Of a DNA stretch of 64,000 nt, positions 10,491 through 21,924 are shown one piece after another (the stretch's first letter is position 1; each line of letters starts with the position of its first letter). The notes under the pieces were generated by a model. It was not told where the DNA came from. It saw only the letters and a program-made list of their open reading frames with translations, and searched no databases. Made by a program: the position numbers and the translations under genes. Source of the stretch: Antedon mediterranea (Eukaryota; Echinodermata; Crinoidea; Comatulida; Antedonidae); assembly GCF_964355755.1 (NCBI RefSeq), contig NC_092672.1:15684501-15748500 (forward strand). Direction: 5' to 3'.

Positions 10491-12180
10491 AACAATAGGG
10501 ATAACATTTTTTGCGTTCAATGCGAATCAGGGGTGAGTCCTCGATGAAGATACTTCCGGAACGGTAATACACTCTAATAACTATGATCAATTAATTCAAA
10601 TTAATTATTATTATCAATTAATAATTTAAAAGAGTTAGAGGAAAAATATGAAGCTCCCGTATAAATATATTGAGCAAAACGTTATTTAGAATTAAATGCT
10701 AAATAAATTATTGAACCACAATTTCCAAAAGTCATGTTTCATTTATCCACTATATACTATGTGACCGTGTAACTTAAACCACACTCCAAAATAAAACAAA
10801 GGACAAAATAATGATAGGACATTTGCAGAATAATCAAACTTTGCTCTGCTACCGGATACGTAAAATTATGATATGGCCTTAAATTATGGAAAATTCCCGG
10901 CAAACGTGATAATTATGGACAAATCGACGACCCATATGACAAGGTTTTCCAGAACACAGTGTGTTTCCCTACATCAGTCAGTAATTCATTCTGCGCATAC
11001 TCGGAAACAAATCTACAAAATTGGCGGTATTGGTGACTGTTATATTTTACGGTGCAGTCAGAAATATTCTTCCATCCCTGGACTTCTATGACGTTATATG
11101 AATATTGTATACGATGAAATGAGACTTAAATTTTAATTGGCAGAAAAAAACATTTCCTGTAAATATGGACTTAAAGGTGTTTTCTATGCAAAAGATCTGA
11201 CTTGCAATATAACAACTGGTAGCAATATATTTATATGATACAGGAAACATTGTCTCATGCGATATTAGACCAGCAATTTCTAATGATCAGCAAGGAGTTT
11301 CCATTAAAATAAATATATTACATGACCCTCGTGGTCCAGGATTATGGAAATTAAATTCCGATTACTTACAACAAGTGAGCATCTTCATCTGCAACCAAAG
11401 TTGCTATTTCATTGCCAGAATTTTAACTTTTTTTGCTTATATTATAATGCTGTTTCTATTCTATGAGCATAACAATGACATTCAATATTGTGCCAACAAG
11501 GATGAAGAACCATCAGTTCCACTGCATATCAACGGCATTCAAAAGGATTTGGGAGTATAGTAAAGTAATTTTCAAACTTGCCACCACTACCAGTGACCGG
11601 TAAACAAGTTTTGCTCTTATGTCATCCACACCAGCATTTGTTATAAATCTTTATTATGAATTTCAAATGGTGAATACATTGATAATTGGTACTTAATTAC
11701 AGTATTTAAATTTCTACAACAAGCAATATTTACCTTCCTTGGCAAAAAAATGTCAGGAAATGGAATCGAGACTTTGAAATGCATATGGAGCATTAAATCT
11801 ATTAGGATCCTACTATTACTTTGCCATCATTATAAAATGATTGTGTTTTAAGACAGAAGAAGCAATATAGTGGAAAAATCTGTAGTTAAAGAAAACATTG
11901 GGGAGCAAATTGCAACATCTTCAATGGCATTTCGAATGAGAAACGATCTGTACTTGCAAAGAAACAAAAGGGTGAATTATGAATGAATTCAAAACATGCA
12001 TTTTCTGTTCAGTCCAAAATTAACAAGACATCAGAAAAGCCAGTGAAGTAGATTTGCTGTGCCTATATGGTGAAACTTTTGGATAGCTTTGATTCCTGGC
12101 AAAGAAAGACATTTTAGCTTTGAAAATTTCCATAAGTATTTTGACGGCGCCAACGATTACAATTTTTATCTATATGTACT
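10491..12180. other. no gene recognised
   Basis: About 1.7 kb of AT-rich sequence. Open frames of 61-72 codons (10873-11091, 11375-11560) lack motifs, and I see no terminal repeats. Possibly old element sequence beyond recognition. Confidence 0.4.
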
Positions 12181-12184
12181 TTTG

Positions 12185-12640
12185 ATATACCGTTAAAGGA
12201 GATGCGGAGCTTCAAAATGGTAGAGTAAATGGCAGTCATTTTGAATTTATGTTAATTAACCCCCTTCTTGATATCCGATTTTAGTAAATCTTGGATATCA
12301 TGTTCATTTCAACAGGAAAATGTTTCTACATTTTTTAGCATAGGATAATGTCATTTAAGCAGTTATAACATAAAATATGACGTCACAACTACCTTATGAC
12401 GTCATAGGTATGTCATATGATAATTAAAATATCCTACACATTTATAACTACTCGTAATGCACTTACGGTAGGTGGTCTATAAGTAAAACCGTTAAGGAGA
12501 TAATATACAAGGCTTCAAAATGGTAAATGGCCGGCCATTTTTAATTTATGCTAATTAACTCACTTCTCGATGTCCGATTTTGGTAAACTTTGGATATGAT
12601 GTTAATTTGGACCATATCAACCAGACAAAACAAAAAAGAA
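12185..12640 (+). repeat. two diverged copies of a ~300-bp unit
   Basis: The phrase CCGTTAA(A)GGAGAT followed by CTTCAAAATGGTA, a GGC-CATTTT block, and CTAATTAAC...CGATTTTRGTAAA recurs at about 12190 and 12490. It leads directly into the 165-bp array and may be the left part of the same repetitive element. Confidence 0.6.
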
Positions 12641-12689
12641 ATTCTGTTGCAATTTGTTCTAGGTGCAACCATACTTTGACTGGACTATG

Positions 12690-13385
12690 GTATAAAAACC
12701 ATTTTTAACTTGCTATGTTAATTAAAAGTCAAGTTATAAGCAAAAATACGTTTAAAATTATGTCGGCCTTCTTTGATTTCAACATGGCGGCTGAAATAGA
12801 ATATTTACAACTTCAATAACAATATATTTGGAATCCTCAGTATCACAAACATAGGTATCGAAACCATTTTTAACTTGCTATGTTAATTAAAAGTCAAGTT
12901 ATAAGCCAAAATACGTTTAAAATCATGGCGGCCATCTTGGATGTCAACATGGTGGCTGAAATACAATATTTACAACTTTAATAACAATATATTTGGAATC
13001 CTCAGTATCACAAACATAGGTATTGAAACCATTTTTAACTTGCTATGTCACTTAAAAGTCAAGTTATAAGCCAAAATACGTTTAAAATGGCGGCCATCTT
13101 GGATTTCAACATGGCGGCTGAAATAGAATATTTGCGACTTTAATAACAATATATTTGGAATCTTCACTATCACAAACATGGGTATAGACACCATTTTTAA
13201 CTTGCTACGTCACTTAAAAGTCAAGTTATAAGCCAAAATAAGTCTGAAATGGCGGCCATTTTGTTTTTCGCATTTTAAGGGTGAAGATCTAAAAGCAGAT
13301 TTGAATTCAGCACCCCAAAATTACCCTAAAACACATGTTTTTTCGCTTTTAACACAAAATGCCTACAGCATCTTATTAGAGTGGA
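12690..13385 (+). repeat. 165-bp minisatellite, about four units, with shared 3' block
   Basis: The marker ACTTGCTATG/ACTTGCTACG occurs at 12708, 12873, 13038 and 13200 (spacing 165, 165, 162). Each unit contains AAGTCAAGTTATAAGCCAAA, ATGGCGGCCATCTTGGAT and AACAATATATTTGGAATC. The array ends with a block running from GGGTGAAGATCTAAAA to CTGGACTAGTCTAT. The same array plus the same end block is present at 55940-56440. At both loci Tx1-type LINE sequence begins right after CTGGACTAGTC. Confidence 0.85.
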
Positions 13386-14451
13386 AATATGACTATCTGG
13401 ACTAGTCTATTACAGGACGAACAATTTCTCAACAAAATTAATCAGATAATAGATGGCTGTTCACGGCAATTCTATTTTCTTAATAATATAGAAATCTGGG
13501 AACTAATTAAACAAATTCAACAACTAAAGGCTAAACTAATGAACAATGATAAAGATGAATATGTGAATACATAAATTGAAATTAAATCTAAAGAATTAGA
13601 GGATATATATGCCTATGAGGCAAAAGGGGCTCAAATTCGTTCAAGAGCGAAATGGGTAGAAGAAGGAGAAAAGAATTCCAAATAAATAACGGAAAAAGAA
13701 AACAAATAAAAGATTTTAAAAATCTGACGGAACAAGCGCCACAAAAACTAAAGATATCCTGATTGAAGAAGTCAAACACTTTGAAAAGTTGTATGCAAAA
13801 GAGGACATTATTTAAATTTAATAGACGTTCCAAAGTTAACACACCTTGAAAAGGGGTTATGTGAAGGAGAATTAACCTCCGTAGAATGCGAAGAAGCGAT
13901 ACGGAGTATGAAACTAAATAAAGCGCCCGGTACCGATGGTCTCACGATAGAATCCTATCAGATATTGTGGCCCAAAATTGGCGTATCAAATACGCAAAGA
14001 AGGGGAGTAATAAACTTAATATTTAAAAAAGGTGATCACGAAGACCTAAATAATTGGAGACCCATAACCCTCTTAAACACTGACTATAAAATTGCCGCCT
14101 TTGTTTTAACAAAAAGGGTACAAAATGTTATTAAAACAATTGTGAGTAATGATCAAAAAGGGTACATTAGAGGCCGTTTTGGTGGTGAAAACATCAGATT
14201 GATCGAAGTATATGGATACTAGCAAGTTAACAGGGGCATTATTAAGTTTAGACTTTAGAAAAGCCTTTGACACAGTAGACAGAACTTTTCTTGTTAACAC
14301 TTTGTACCATTTCAATTTTGGACCGTCTTTTATTGCATGGGTCAGAGTTCTATATGCTGAAACAGAATGTATTATTTTAAACAATGGATGGTGCTCAAAA
14401 AGCTTTAAAATGTTTAGAGGTAGGCCTATAAGACAAGGTTGTCCTTTATCT
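13386..14451 (+). pseudogene. Tx1-like LINE ORF2, 5' segment of a split copy
   Basis: Plus-strand RT fragment: GAQIRSRAKWVEEGEK (pre-RT), LNKAPGTDGLTIESYQILW, RRGVINLIFKKGDHEDLNNW, RPITLLNTDYKIAAFVLTKR, NDQKGYIRGRF, then SLDFRKAFDTVDR (catalytic Asp) and RQGCPLS. About 50 residues are missing between ILWPKIG and the next block, and there are stops near 13575 and 13690 and a frameshift near 14215. Reading stops at the Ser codon TCT (14449-14451), where the minus-strand LINE begins; the continuation is found at 18964. The endonuclease half is absent, replaced by the 165-bp array. Confidence 0.85.
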
Positions 14452-14673
14452 CATCATTCGCGGTACTATATACGTACCATTTATTTGTATCAACAACAAA
14501 ATAATACAGTATTTCTTTCACAAGAATATTTCTATAAACTTATTTGATACAAAACGGGTATGCAATGAGCCGAAGCTCTTAAACGCATTACCCTATAATA
14601 CAGATATCTAATTAGCAAATAAAACAATAAAAGTACAAATAGAAATAAAAAGTAAAAGTAACAAAAGTGAACT

Positions 14674-17652
14674 CTACATGAGTGAGTATTTATTTATTAA
14701 TAGTTGTTGTATTTCCTTTTTAAATTTTCCGATTTTAGTTTCACACTTTATGTTTTCAGGTAAACGGTTCCAAATATTTGCCCCTCTATAGGCAATACTT
14801 CTTTGTCCTATATTTGTTCTTTTTAGAGGAATACGGAAATCACTCTTCTTCCGCGTACCATACTCATGTACAGATTCCATTTTTGTAAAAAAAGAGTTAA
14901 ATGAAACTGGTAAATTGCCCATACGGAATTGAAACATAAATACAGCAGTGTACTTTTCATACAAGTCAAAAATATTCAATAGGTTTTTGTTATAGAATAA
15001 ATTTGCTGATGGATGCTGATAATGCACTTTACATATAATTCTGATCGCTCGTTTTTGAAGTATATGTATTCTCTGTAGCTTTGTTGCCCCCGCAACTCCC
15101 CAAATAGTTATTGCATATATTAGGTGAGGTAAAATTAACGAGTTGTACATTATTAACAAAACATCTGATTGAACAATATATTTAAGTTTGTTCATTACAC
15201 CAATGACCCTTGCAATTTTCATAGTAATGATATCTATGTGATCATGGAATGTTACAAACTCATCAAGAATGACACCTAAGAACTTAATTTTACTAACTCT
15301 TTCAATTTCAACATCATTAATAAATAAAGTATAGTTATTGGTATCTTTTTTCTTATACATGCTTCTAAATTCGATAAACTTGGTCTTCTTTGTATTCAGA
15401 CTCAATTTGTTTGCAGTAAACCAATCACTTAATTTACTTAATTCTGTATTTAAAGTGTTAATTAAAAGGTTTATATCTTTGTGCTTAAAAAATACGTTAG
15501 TATCGTCAGCAAAAATGACAAATTCTAAATATTTACTACTTTCAACAATGTCATTTGTATAAATTATAAAAAGTAACGGCCCAAGAATTGAGCCTTGTGG
15601 TACTCCATATTCAATCAGTTTTAATTCTGATTTACAATTTCCCATGTGAACATATTGTTTTCTCATATATAAGTAGCTCTTAAACCATTCAAGAACAATG
15701 CCCCGAATACCATAAAATTTGAGTTTTTGTAAGAGAATCTCATGATCTATCGTATCAAATGCCTTAGAAAGGTCTAGGAAGACGCCGATACTTATCATTT
15801 GTTCATCTATTGCTGAAGTAATTTTTTCTATTGTTTGTGAAAGTGCATGACTCGTAGAGTGGTTTTTTCGAAAACCAAACTGTGATTTATTAATGATGTT
15901 AAGTTTGTCAAGGTATTGAGTCGTTTGATCATACACAACCCTTTCATAAATTTTAGAAATACAAGGCAAGACTGAAACAGGTCTATAATTTGTTATGTCA
16001 TTTTCATCGCCACCCTTAAATATAGGCACAGTTCTGGCAATCTTTAATTCATCTGGAAAGCAACCAGTTGTCAATGATATATTAACAATATGTTTAATCG
16101 GTATTGTTAGGCATTGCGAAAATGGTTTAATATAACGAGCACCAATTCCATCATTACCAGGTGACTTACTTATATCTAGATTATCAATATATTTCTTAAT
16201 GTCATGTTCATTTACTGGCCTAATAAACATAGAATTGGCGTAATTGCCAGACATTAACGTTAGTGGATCTATTCTATTACTTCTTTTATTTTTTATATCA
16301 GTTGCTATATTTTTGCCAATATTAATAAAATATGAATTCATTGCTTCCGCTTGATCTTGTTCATTGTTGTAATAGTTTGTATTTAAGAACATCTTTGACG
16401 GTTTTCCCGAATTGTAATTTTTTCCTAATAAATTGTTAATATTTCGCCATGTTTTTTTAGAGTTATTTTTATTTTTCTCAAATTCTTCATTCAGGTAATT
16501 CGTTTTTCTTAGTCGTATTAGTTTAGTTAATTTATTTCTGTAGTTAGTGTATTTAGATTTTCTATAAAGTGTCGGATTTTTTCTATACAAACTGTATAGT
16601 TTTTCTTTCTTACGAATTGATATTGCAATACCTTCAGTGATCCACGGAGATTTATTTATATTTGCTCTCACGTGTATATTTTTTAAGGGAAAGCATTTAT
16701 CTATCAGTCTATTTAGTGTGTTATGAAAGTTAACGTACGACTCATTTGCATAACAGCTGCTAATTACATTCTCCCAGTCTTGCCGTTCTAGTTCAGTTCT
16801 GAATAGTTCTTGATTGCGACGGGAGTAGCTACGCTGTAACTTATATTTGTGTACATGTTTTGTTGGAGTCTTAACCGATTTATTTATGCAAAAGATAGGA
16901 TAGTGGTCTGAAATATCCGTATAAATTATTCCTGATTCTATCTGATGATATTGCTGTGAATTCGTAAGAATATTGTCGATTATTGAAGCTGTGTTTGCTG
17001 TTACACGTGTTGGCTTGTTTATGATAGGGATAAAAGAATGTGAGAAAAGGGTATCTGTATGCATCTGTACGTTACTTTCTGTGTGATTAGCTAAATCAAT
17101 ATTATAATCTCCTACGAGATATGAATCTTTATTTTCACTATTAATAATGTCCATAACTGTACCCAATTGTTCGTTAAACTTTTTAGAACATTTATCCGGG
17201 GGTCTGTATATGACTCCATATACAATGTTCTTATTTTGATGTTCAACTTCAACAAATAATGATTCTGATTGATCCATCATAGCCGAGAGATCTTCTCTTA
17301 TAGCATAGTATGCATTGTCAGGTAAGTATAATCCAATTCCGCCACCCCTTTTATTATGTCTGTTTTTGTAGATAAATCTGTAACTTGGTAGGCTATACAT
17401 ATTAGGTATATCATTTTTCGTTAGCCATGTTTCAACTAGAGCTATACAAGAAAATTCTCGGTTTAATGAGGATATAAACTCACTTATGCTATCAAACTTG
17501 TTTACAATACTCCGACAATTCAGACATAGTATTGAAATAAAATTTTCTCTATCAATATTAAATTTGGAGACAAAATCGTTAACAAGATAGTAATTAGTTT
17601 CTGTAGTTCCTATTGTTTCATTTTCGTACTCATGTAGACTATTATAAAACAT
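14674..17652 (-). CDS. LINE ORF2: APE endonuclease-reverse transcriptase
   Basis: Open frame of 992 codons. Endonuclease, residues about 40-260: LCLNCRS (Asn45), LVETWL (Glu74), RGGGIGLYL (103-110), YRPP (149-152), GDYNIDL (Asp182, Asn184) and SDH (248-250), so all key catalytic positions are seen. RT, about 490-770: KSPGNDGIGARYIKP, NYRPVSVLPCISKIYERV, QFGFRKNHSTSHAL, FLDLSKAFDTIDH (Asp627), YGVPQGSILGPLLF, and FADD (Asp716-Asp717). The C-terminal region has ILPHLIYAITIWG and a GQRSIAYRGANIWNRLP block. It would nick target DNA and prime cDNA from the nick. Length is normal for the family and there is no stop or frameshift. The start is the first ATG of the frame, reasonable because the endonuclease begins about 40 residues later. 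Confidence 0.95.
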   Translation of the reverse strand: MFYNSLHEYENETIGTTETNYYLVNDFVSKFNIDRENFISILCLNCRSIVNKFDSISEFISSLNREFSCIALVETWLTKNDIPNMYSLPSYRFIYKNRHNKRGGGIGLYLPDNAYYAIREDLSAMMDQSESLFVEVEHQNKNIVYGVIYRPPDKCSKKFNEQLGTVMDIINSENKDSYLVGDYNIDLANHTESNVQMHTDTLFSHSFIPIINKPTRVTANTASIIDNILTNSQQYHQIESGIIYTDISDHYPIFCINKSVKTPTKHVHKYKLQRSYSRRNQELFRTELERQDWENVISSCYANESYVNFHNTLNRLIDKCFPLKNIHVRANINKSPWITEGIAISIRKKEKLYSLYRKNPTLYRKSKYTNYRNKLTKLIRLRKTNYLNEEFEKNKNNSKKTWRNINNLLGKNYNSGKPSKMFLNTNYYNNEQDQAEAMNSYFINIGKNIATDIKNKRSNRIDPLTLMSGNYANSMFIRPVNEHDIKKYIDNLDISKSPGNDGIGARYIKPFSQCLTIPIKHIVNISLTTGCFPDELKIARTVPIFKGGDENDITNYRPVSVLPCISKIYERVVYDQTTQYLDKLNIINKSQFGFRKNHSTSHALSQTIEKITSAIDEQMISIGVFLDLSKAFDTIDHEILLQKLKFYGIRGIVLEWFKSYLYMRKQYVHMGNCKSELKLIEYGVPQGSILGPLLFIIYTNDIVESSKYLEFVIFADDTNVFFKHKDINLLINTLNTELSKLSDWFTANKLSLNTKKTKFIEFRSMYKKKDTNNYTLFINDVEIERVSKIKFLGVILDEFVTFHDHIDIITMKIARVIGVMNKLKYIVQSDVLLIMYNSLILPHLIYAITIWGVAGATKLQRIHILQKRAIRIICKVHYQHPSANLFYNKNLLNIFDLYEKYTAVFMFQFRMGNLPVSFNSFFTKMESVHEYGTRKKSDFRIPLKRTNIGQRSIAYRGANIWNRLPENIKCETKIGKFKKEIQQLLINKYSLM

Positions 17653-17759
17653 AACTTAGATGATTATTCCTACTCTATATAATTGTATAGTGAATAACCT
17701 TCTCTGTGATGTATTTAGTCTCGAAAAGACAAGTTAAACGGTAAGTACAAGGTAATAAG

Positions 17760-17850
17760 AGGTAAGTATAAACATAATACATACATACATACATACGTAC
17801 GTAACCCGTAAAGATACATATACATACATACATACATACATATACAAACA
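17760..17850. repeat. TACA tetranucleotide microsatellite
   Basis: Interrupted (TACA)n/(CATA)n tract in the spacer between LINE ORF2 and ORF1, in two blocks separated by GTAACCCGTAAAG. Likely a length-variable site. Confidence 0.85.
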
Positions 17851-18031
17851 CTCATATATTGTATATACACATATTATTAACGAGGATATGATTATTAAGG
17901 CATGTAATTTGTTGTGAGTACCTGTGTGGTTTGGTATAAATACAGTGGAGGTACCATGATCTGTCCCATAATCTGTCCCATAATCTTAACTAAAATTACT
18001 AGTAGACAACTATGACATTATATCAGAGAAG

Positions 18032-18817
18032 TCATTGTTTGTGTATCATGCCATTTATGTATAATTTTCCATTTCTAAATACCGGTTTCCTCCCTTCGTT
18101 GTATGCCTTAGTCATCACGTCTCTCAACCTTCTCTTCTCTTGAACGTCCGCCCAAGGTAAGTCTTCTGTTACGAAATAGGTGTGCTTCCGTCTCAACAGT
18201 TGTTTTGCCGATTTTAGTACTTTATATTTTTGAGGCCTATATAAAAATTTGGCAATAATTTGCCGAGGCTTACCGTTCTGCATTTTACGTCCAGTACGAT
18301 GTGCATTCTCGATGTTCACTTTATCATGAATATTCAGCTTGTCTTCAATAAAATGTTTCAGGACCGTAAAAGGATCTTCTTCATTATTTTCTTCGATTCC
18401 ACCAAACCGTAAGTTAAAACTTCTTGAATACCTTTCAAGTTGTACAATTTCTTGTTTAATCGTTGTTAACGAGCCTTGGTATCCTTCAACAGTGGATGAC
18501 AGCGTTTCATTTTCTTTAAGTTTCTCAATATCCTTCTTGTTTTGATCACTTAATTCTTGGGCAAATAAGATGGATGCCTCCATAGTTTTCTGGATCGATT
18601 CAACTTTGGTAAGTCGACTTTCAACCTTGTCTAATCTCGCCAAGATGGTAACTTGGTTTGCTAGTATAGCGTCAAGCTTCTCATGCATTGTTTGTATTTG
18701 GCGCCCGTCGACATCATGTGATTCGGGATCCTGTGATTCTGTTTGTTTACCTTCGCAACCAGGTGGGCTAGCGTTATCTTTCACATTTTGTTTGTCTTTT
18801 CTCGGCATTTCGATCAA
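18032..18817 (-). CDS. LINE ORF1: coiled-coil RNA-binding protein
   Basis: Open frame of 261 codons. Residues about 1-35 are charged and Ser/Pro-rich. Residues about 40-130 show heptads (ILARLDKVESRLTKVESIQ, then Lys/Glu-rich) expected of a trimerising coiled coil. Residues about 130-190 hold ERYSRSFNLRFGGIEEN, the start of an RRM-like fold as in L1 ORF1p, followed by VNIENAHRTGRKM and RQIIAKFLYRPQKYKVLKSA, and a C-terminal domain with FVTEDLP, RRLRDVMTKAYNEGRKP and RNGKLYING. Known relatives bind element RNA and chaperone strand annealing. It precedes ORF2 on the same strand by 380 bp. Intact, no internal stop. Confidence 0.9.
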   Translation of the reverse strand: MIEMPRKDKQNVKDNASPPGCEGKQTESQDPESHDVDGRQIQTMHEKLDAILANQVTILARLDKVESRLTKVESIQKTMEASILFAQELSDQNKKDIEKLKENETLSSTVEGYQGSLTTIKQEIVQLERYSRSFNLRFGGIEENNEEDPFTVLKHFIEDKLNIHDKVNIENAHRTGRKMQNGKPRQIIAKFLYRPQKYKVLKSAKQLLRRKHTYFVTEDLPWADVQEKRRLRDVMTKAYNEGRKPVFRNGKLYINGMIHKQ

Positions 18818-18963
18818 TCAGCGTAAGTATGTTGTTTAACGGTAAGTAAATATTAATTACCTATAGGTTTTCACTGATGTAATCAACAATTGACGATGTT
18901 TTTTAACTGTATTTTAAGACTGTTCACAGAGAGAGAGAAATTCGCTTGTTAACGCATTGCAGG

Positions 18964-20330
18964 TCTGCCCTTCTGTTCATCTTGGTTGCTGAAATTATGG
19001 CGTTAAAGATAAAACAGGATAAAGTAATTAAAGGTATACTTTTACCAAACCCAGTTGTCGAGGTCAAAATTGCACAACTTGCATACGACACGGTCTTATT
19101 TATAAAAGATGAGAACAGCATAAAAAATGTATTGATGCTGTTATCGAATTTGGTAGTGTATCGGGGTTAAGACTCAACAAAGAAAAAACAAATACCATGT
19201 GGCTTGGAAAATTGAAGAAAAGGACAACCTATTTGACATTAATTGGATTTCTGAAGGTTTTAAAGTTCTAGGTATTTAATATTGGCCATGACAAAGAATT
19301 TTGTTTTGCTAAAAATTGGTCCGAAAAAATCCATTCGTTACAAAACACGCTTAAATCGTGGCGAAAAAGAAATCTGACCATTTTTGGAAAAATAATTATC
19401 TTAAAGACACTTGGCCTGTCGAAACTTGTTTATGTTGCAAGTATTATTGACACGCCTGAAAGTGTTCTAAAACATGTTGATAACATAATTTTTGACTTTT
19501 TGTGGGATGGAAAAAGAGAAAAGGTTAAAAGAGTAGTTCTTATGAACGAATATTAAAGCGCGTGATTTCAGGTCACATGTGAAATCTTAAAAAATATCTT
19601 GGCTTTAAAGATTGTATAACAATGAGGATTCAAAGTGGAAATGTCTGCCAAACACGTATTTCAATAGAATAGAATATTAATGATATTGTAATTGAGAATA
19701 GGTTTATTAACGCAAATGAATTACTTGATATGCTTAGGTATAAATCAAACTGGATTGTAGAATGGCAAATTGTATTAAACGCAATTCCAAAAGAATGGAA
19801 AGAGAAAATATTTTTAAGGGATAAAGACCAAAAGCACTCAAAAACAACACATGTTCGATGTTTGAACATGAGAGTAGCAAACAAATATGTTCTTTCTTTA
19901 TTAAGGAAAAATGTCTAGAACCATCCAAAAGTAAAACAAAGTGGGAAACATATTTTAACATAGAGAACGATTGGTCTCTAGCATGTAAAAGAAAAATTAA
20001 AAATATTAAAGATAATAAACTTAAACAGTTGAACATCAAACTACTGCATTGTATAACACCTAGAAGGCTCTTAAAATGGAAAGTAAGTAAAACCCTTATG
20101 GGATTATATTAACGTTTACACCATGCACAAATTTGGGATCGAGGCAACTTATCGAAACATTGTGCTAGGTACAGGAAACAATTATATCGACCACATGTTC
20201 TCTATTGGATGCTTCTGCATTTACAAAGCACATACTTTAAAAAATGTAAACAAATGGACCGGATCACTGTCTCGTCTTTTTATGGCGGAAAAAAATATTA
20301 GATCTTACCTTAACCGCCTGTTATAACTTA
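18964..20330 (+). pseudogene. Tx1-like LINE ORF2, 3' segment of the split copy
   Basis: Continuation of the interrupted RT: SALLFILVAEIMALKIKQD (directly following RQGCPLS of the left segment), IKGILLPNPVVEVKIAQLAY then DT in the place of the catalytic FADDT, FIKDENSIKN, then a broken GLRLNKEKTN-like and KVLGI-like segment. Later frames (19730-20112) cover the long C-terminal region of L1/Tx1 proteins, with SNWIVEWQIVLNAIPKEWKEK and KTKWETYFNIENDW. At the palm motif the first Asp of the DD pair reads Tyr, so RT would be dead even without the frameshifts. The remnant ends near 20330 with no recognised tail. Confidence 0.8.
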
Positions 20331-20470
20331 TATTCATGTGAATCTGATTATTTAAAATATATATGTATGCATGAGAATAGTTATGTACAGATATAAATAT
20401 ATAGATATTTACATAATATTTTTGTATAATACACATAGGCAGCTTCATTTTATCATATATGAAGTATGAA

Positions 20471-20582
20471 TTAACAAGGCCATAAGTCGCGTGCTAAAAC
20501 GCATAGTGATACCGGACCGACAGACAGACCGACAGACCGACCGACAGACAGTGAACTATAGAGTCGCGTCAACGCGACTAAA
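20471..20582. mobile_element. short derivative of the tetranucleotide-core element
   Basis: Reverse-oriented short form: TTAACAAGGCC, AAGTCGCGTGC, CGCATAGTGATACCGGACC, a (GACA/GACC)n tract, GTGAACTATAGAGTCGCGT and CGCGACTA. It equals the two ends of the 800-bp elements at 8391 and 9300 joined through their common tetranucleotide core, with the 580-bp interior absent. Confidence 0.8.
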
Positions 20583-20876
20583 AAAATTGTATAAATTAAT
20601 ATTGAAAACAAAAAAGAAACGTAACGCAACAAAAGTAACGCACGAGAAGATAAGCTAACAAATATAACCATGAGACATAAAACTAGACACAGGAGTAAGA
20701 AAAGCATTTTTAATATTTTTGTTTAGTTTTTATATTCGTATTTTAAAATAATGTATATAGTCTGTATATAGGGTATAAATGAATTATATATAAAAAAAAT
20801 ACATACCGAAAATAATTATATAACATTAGTAAATGTATCGTCTACAGTACATTTATTAGTTAAGTGTTTACGAGAG
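20583..20876. other. no feature seen
   Basis: AT-rich spacer between the short tetranucleotide element and the long-TIR element. Confidence 0.4.
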
Positions 20877-21610
20877 CCAGTCACTAAAAATCAAACATTA
20901 GGTGGCAAGGGTCAAAATTTCGAATTGGCTCATATTTTGCACATTGGTAGATCTTGACCTAAGTAAACCTGATGTGTAGATTGTTTGGTAAAATATCGCT
21001 TAGTTTTCGAGAAAATCGAAAAATAACGATTTTCGGCCAATTTTGTTAATTTTTGGTGTATAATTTACATTAAGTTTAACAGCCTCTGGAAGCCAAACGT
21101 AGCAACCTAGCGTTTTAATATTTTACACTTGCGTTAACTAGCATCTTGACAATAATTTAGTAAAGTTTCAAAAAATTTGATGAAATTTTAAGATTTTGAC
21201 TAATTAATTACTAATTAGCATATATAAAACTCTTAAAAAGTAGGGTAAAAACAAACGGGTTTTTTTTCATGTGCGACGAATTTTTGTAAAATAAAAAAGT
21301 CATCAATCTAAAGTTTAGATACTAATATTTATGAATCAAGTAAAACAAAATTGGGGAAACTATTTTGCGCTCCGCGCCAGAGCCACAAAGTTGTAAGAAA
21401 TTCAAAGATTTTATCTGTCGGCAAGATCAATCAGATGTACCTATTGTTCTCTATTTAGCAATCTAAGTCGAATTAAGCCAAACTTTTATTACGAGAAACA
21501 AACTTGAAAGATAAATTTTGAATTAAGTTGCAATTTAAACACAAACTAAAAATACATTTCTGGTAAAATTTCAATTACTAACCAATATACGAAATTAAGC
21601 AATTAACTAA
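20877..21610 (+). repeat. left inverted arm of the 3.8-kb element
   Basis: Pairs with 23930-24675. Matching landmarks run in strict order from both ends toward the interior, ending at a GAAATTAAGCAATTA block. Confidence 0.85.
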
Positions 21611-21924
21611 AAATCACTCGCTTATTCTTTTTCAAACCACATTATTATAAATTATTCCATCCTCTCATAGTTTATAGGATAAAACTGAAAAAAACAAATT
21701 TGTTTTAACTTGTTATCGTTTTCCTGTTTGTCGAACCTGGTCGAACTTACTCAACGAGAATGTTTCAAAACATTAACCACAGTAGACAAAACACTTTACT
21801 GCGTATATTCGATAGATAACGATATCTTCATTGACGTTGACAACGGAACAGATTTGTTATCCATTTTAGTTTATGTCTTACAATGTAAAGACGTGTTGAA
21901 AATAATTCTTATATATAATTATTG

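Larger units (their letters stand above)
14452..18963 (-). mobile_element. near-complete two-ORF LINE inserted in a Tx1-like LINE
   Basis: A 4.5-kb minus-strand non-LTR retrotransposon: ORF1 (18032-18817), a 380-bp spacer containing a TACA microsatellite, ORF2 (14674-17652), and about 220 bp of 3' sequence. The borders are defined by the interrupted host LINE, whose frame stops at a TCT Ser codon and resumes at TCTGCC. Only this TCT is shared at the junctions, so a long target duplication is not evident. Both ORFs are open, which makes it the youngest-looking element in the window. The motif style (DYNIDL, VPQGSILGPLLF, ILPHLIYAITIWG) suits the CR1/L2/Crack/Daphne side of the jockey group; that is inference. 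Confidence 0.85.

Noticed and set aside
17652-18032. A third small ORF between LINE ORF1 and ORF2
   Set aside because: Only a microsatellite and AT-rich sequence lie here; no conserved motif.
18339-18839. Plus-strand ORFs of 68 and 89 codons
   Set aside because: Antisense of the LINE ORF1 coiled-coil region.
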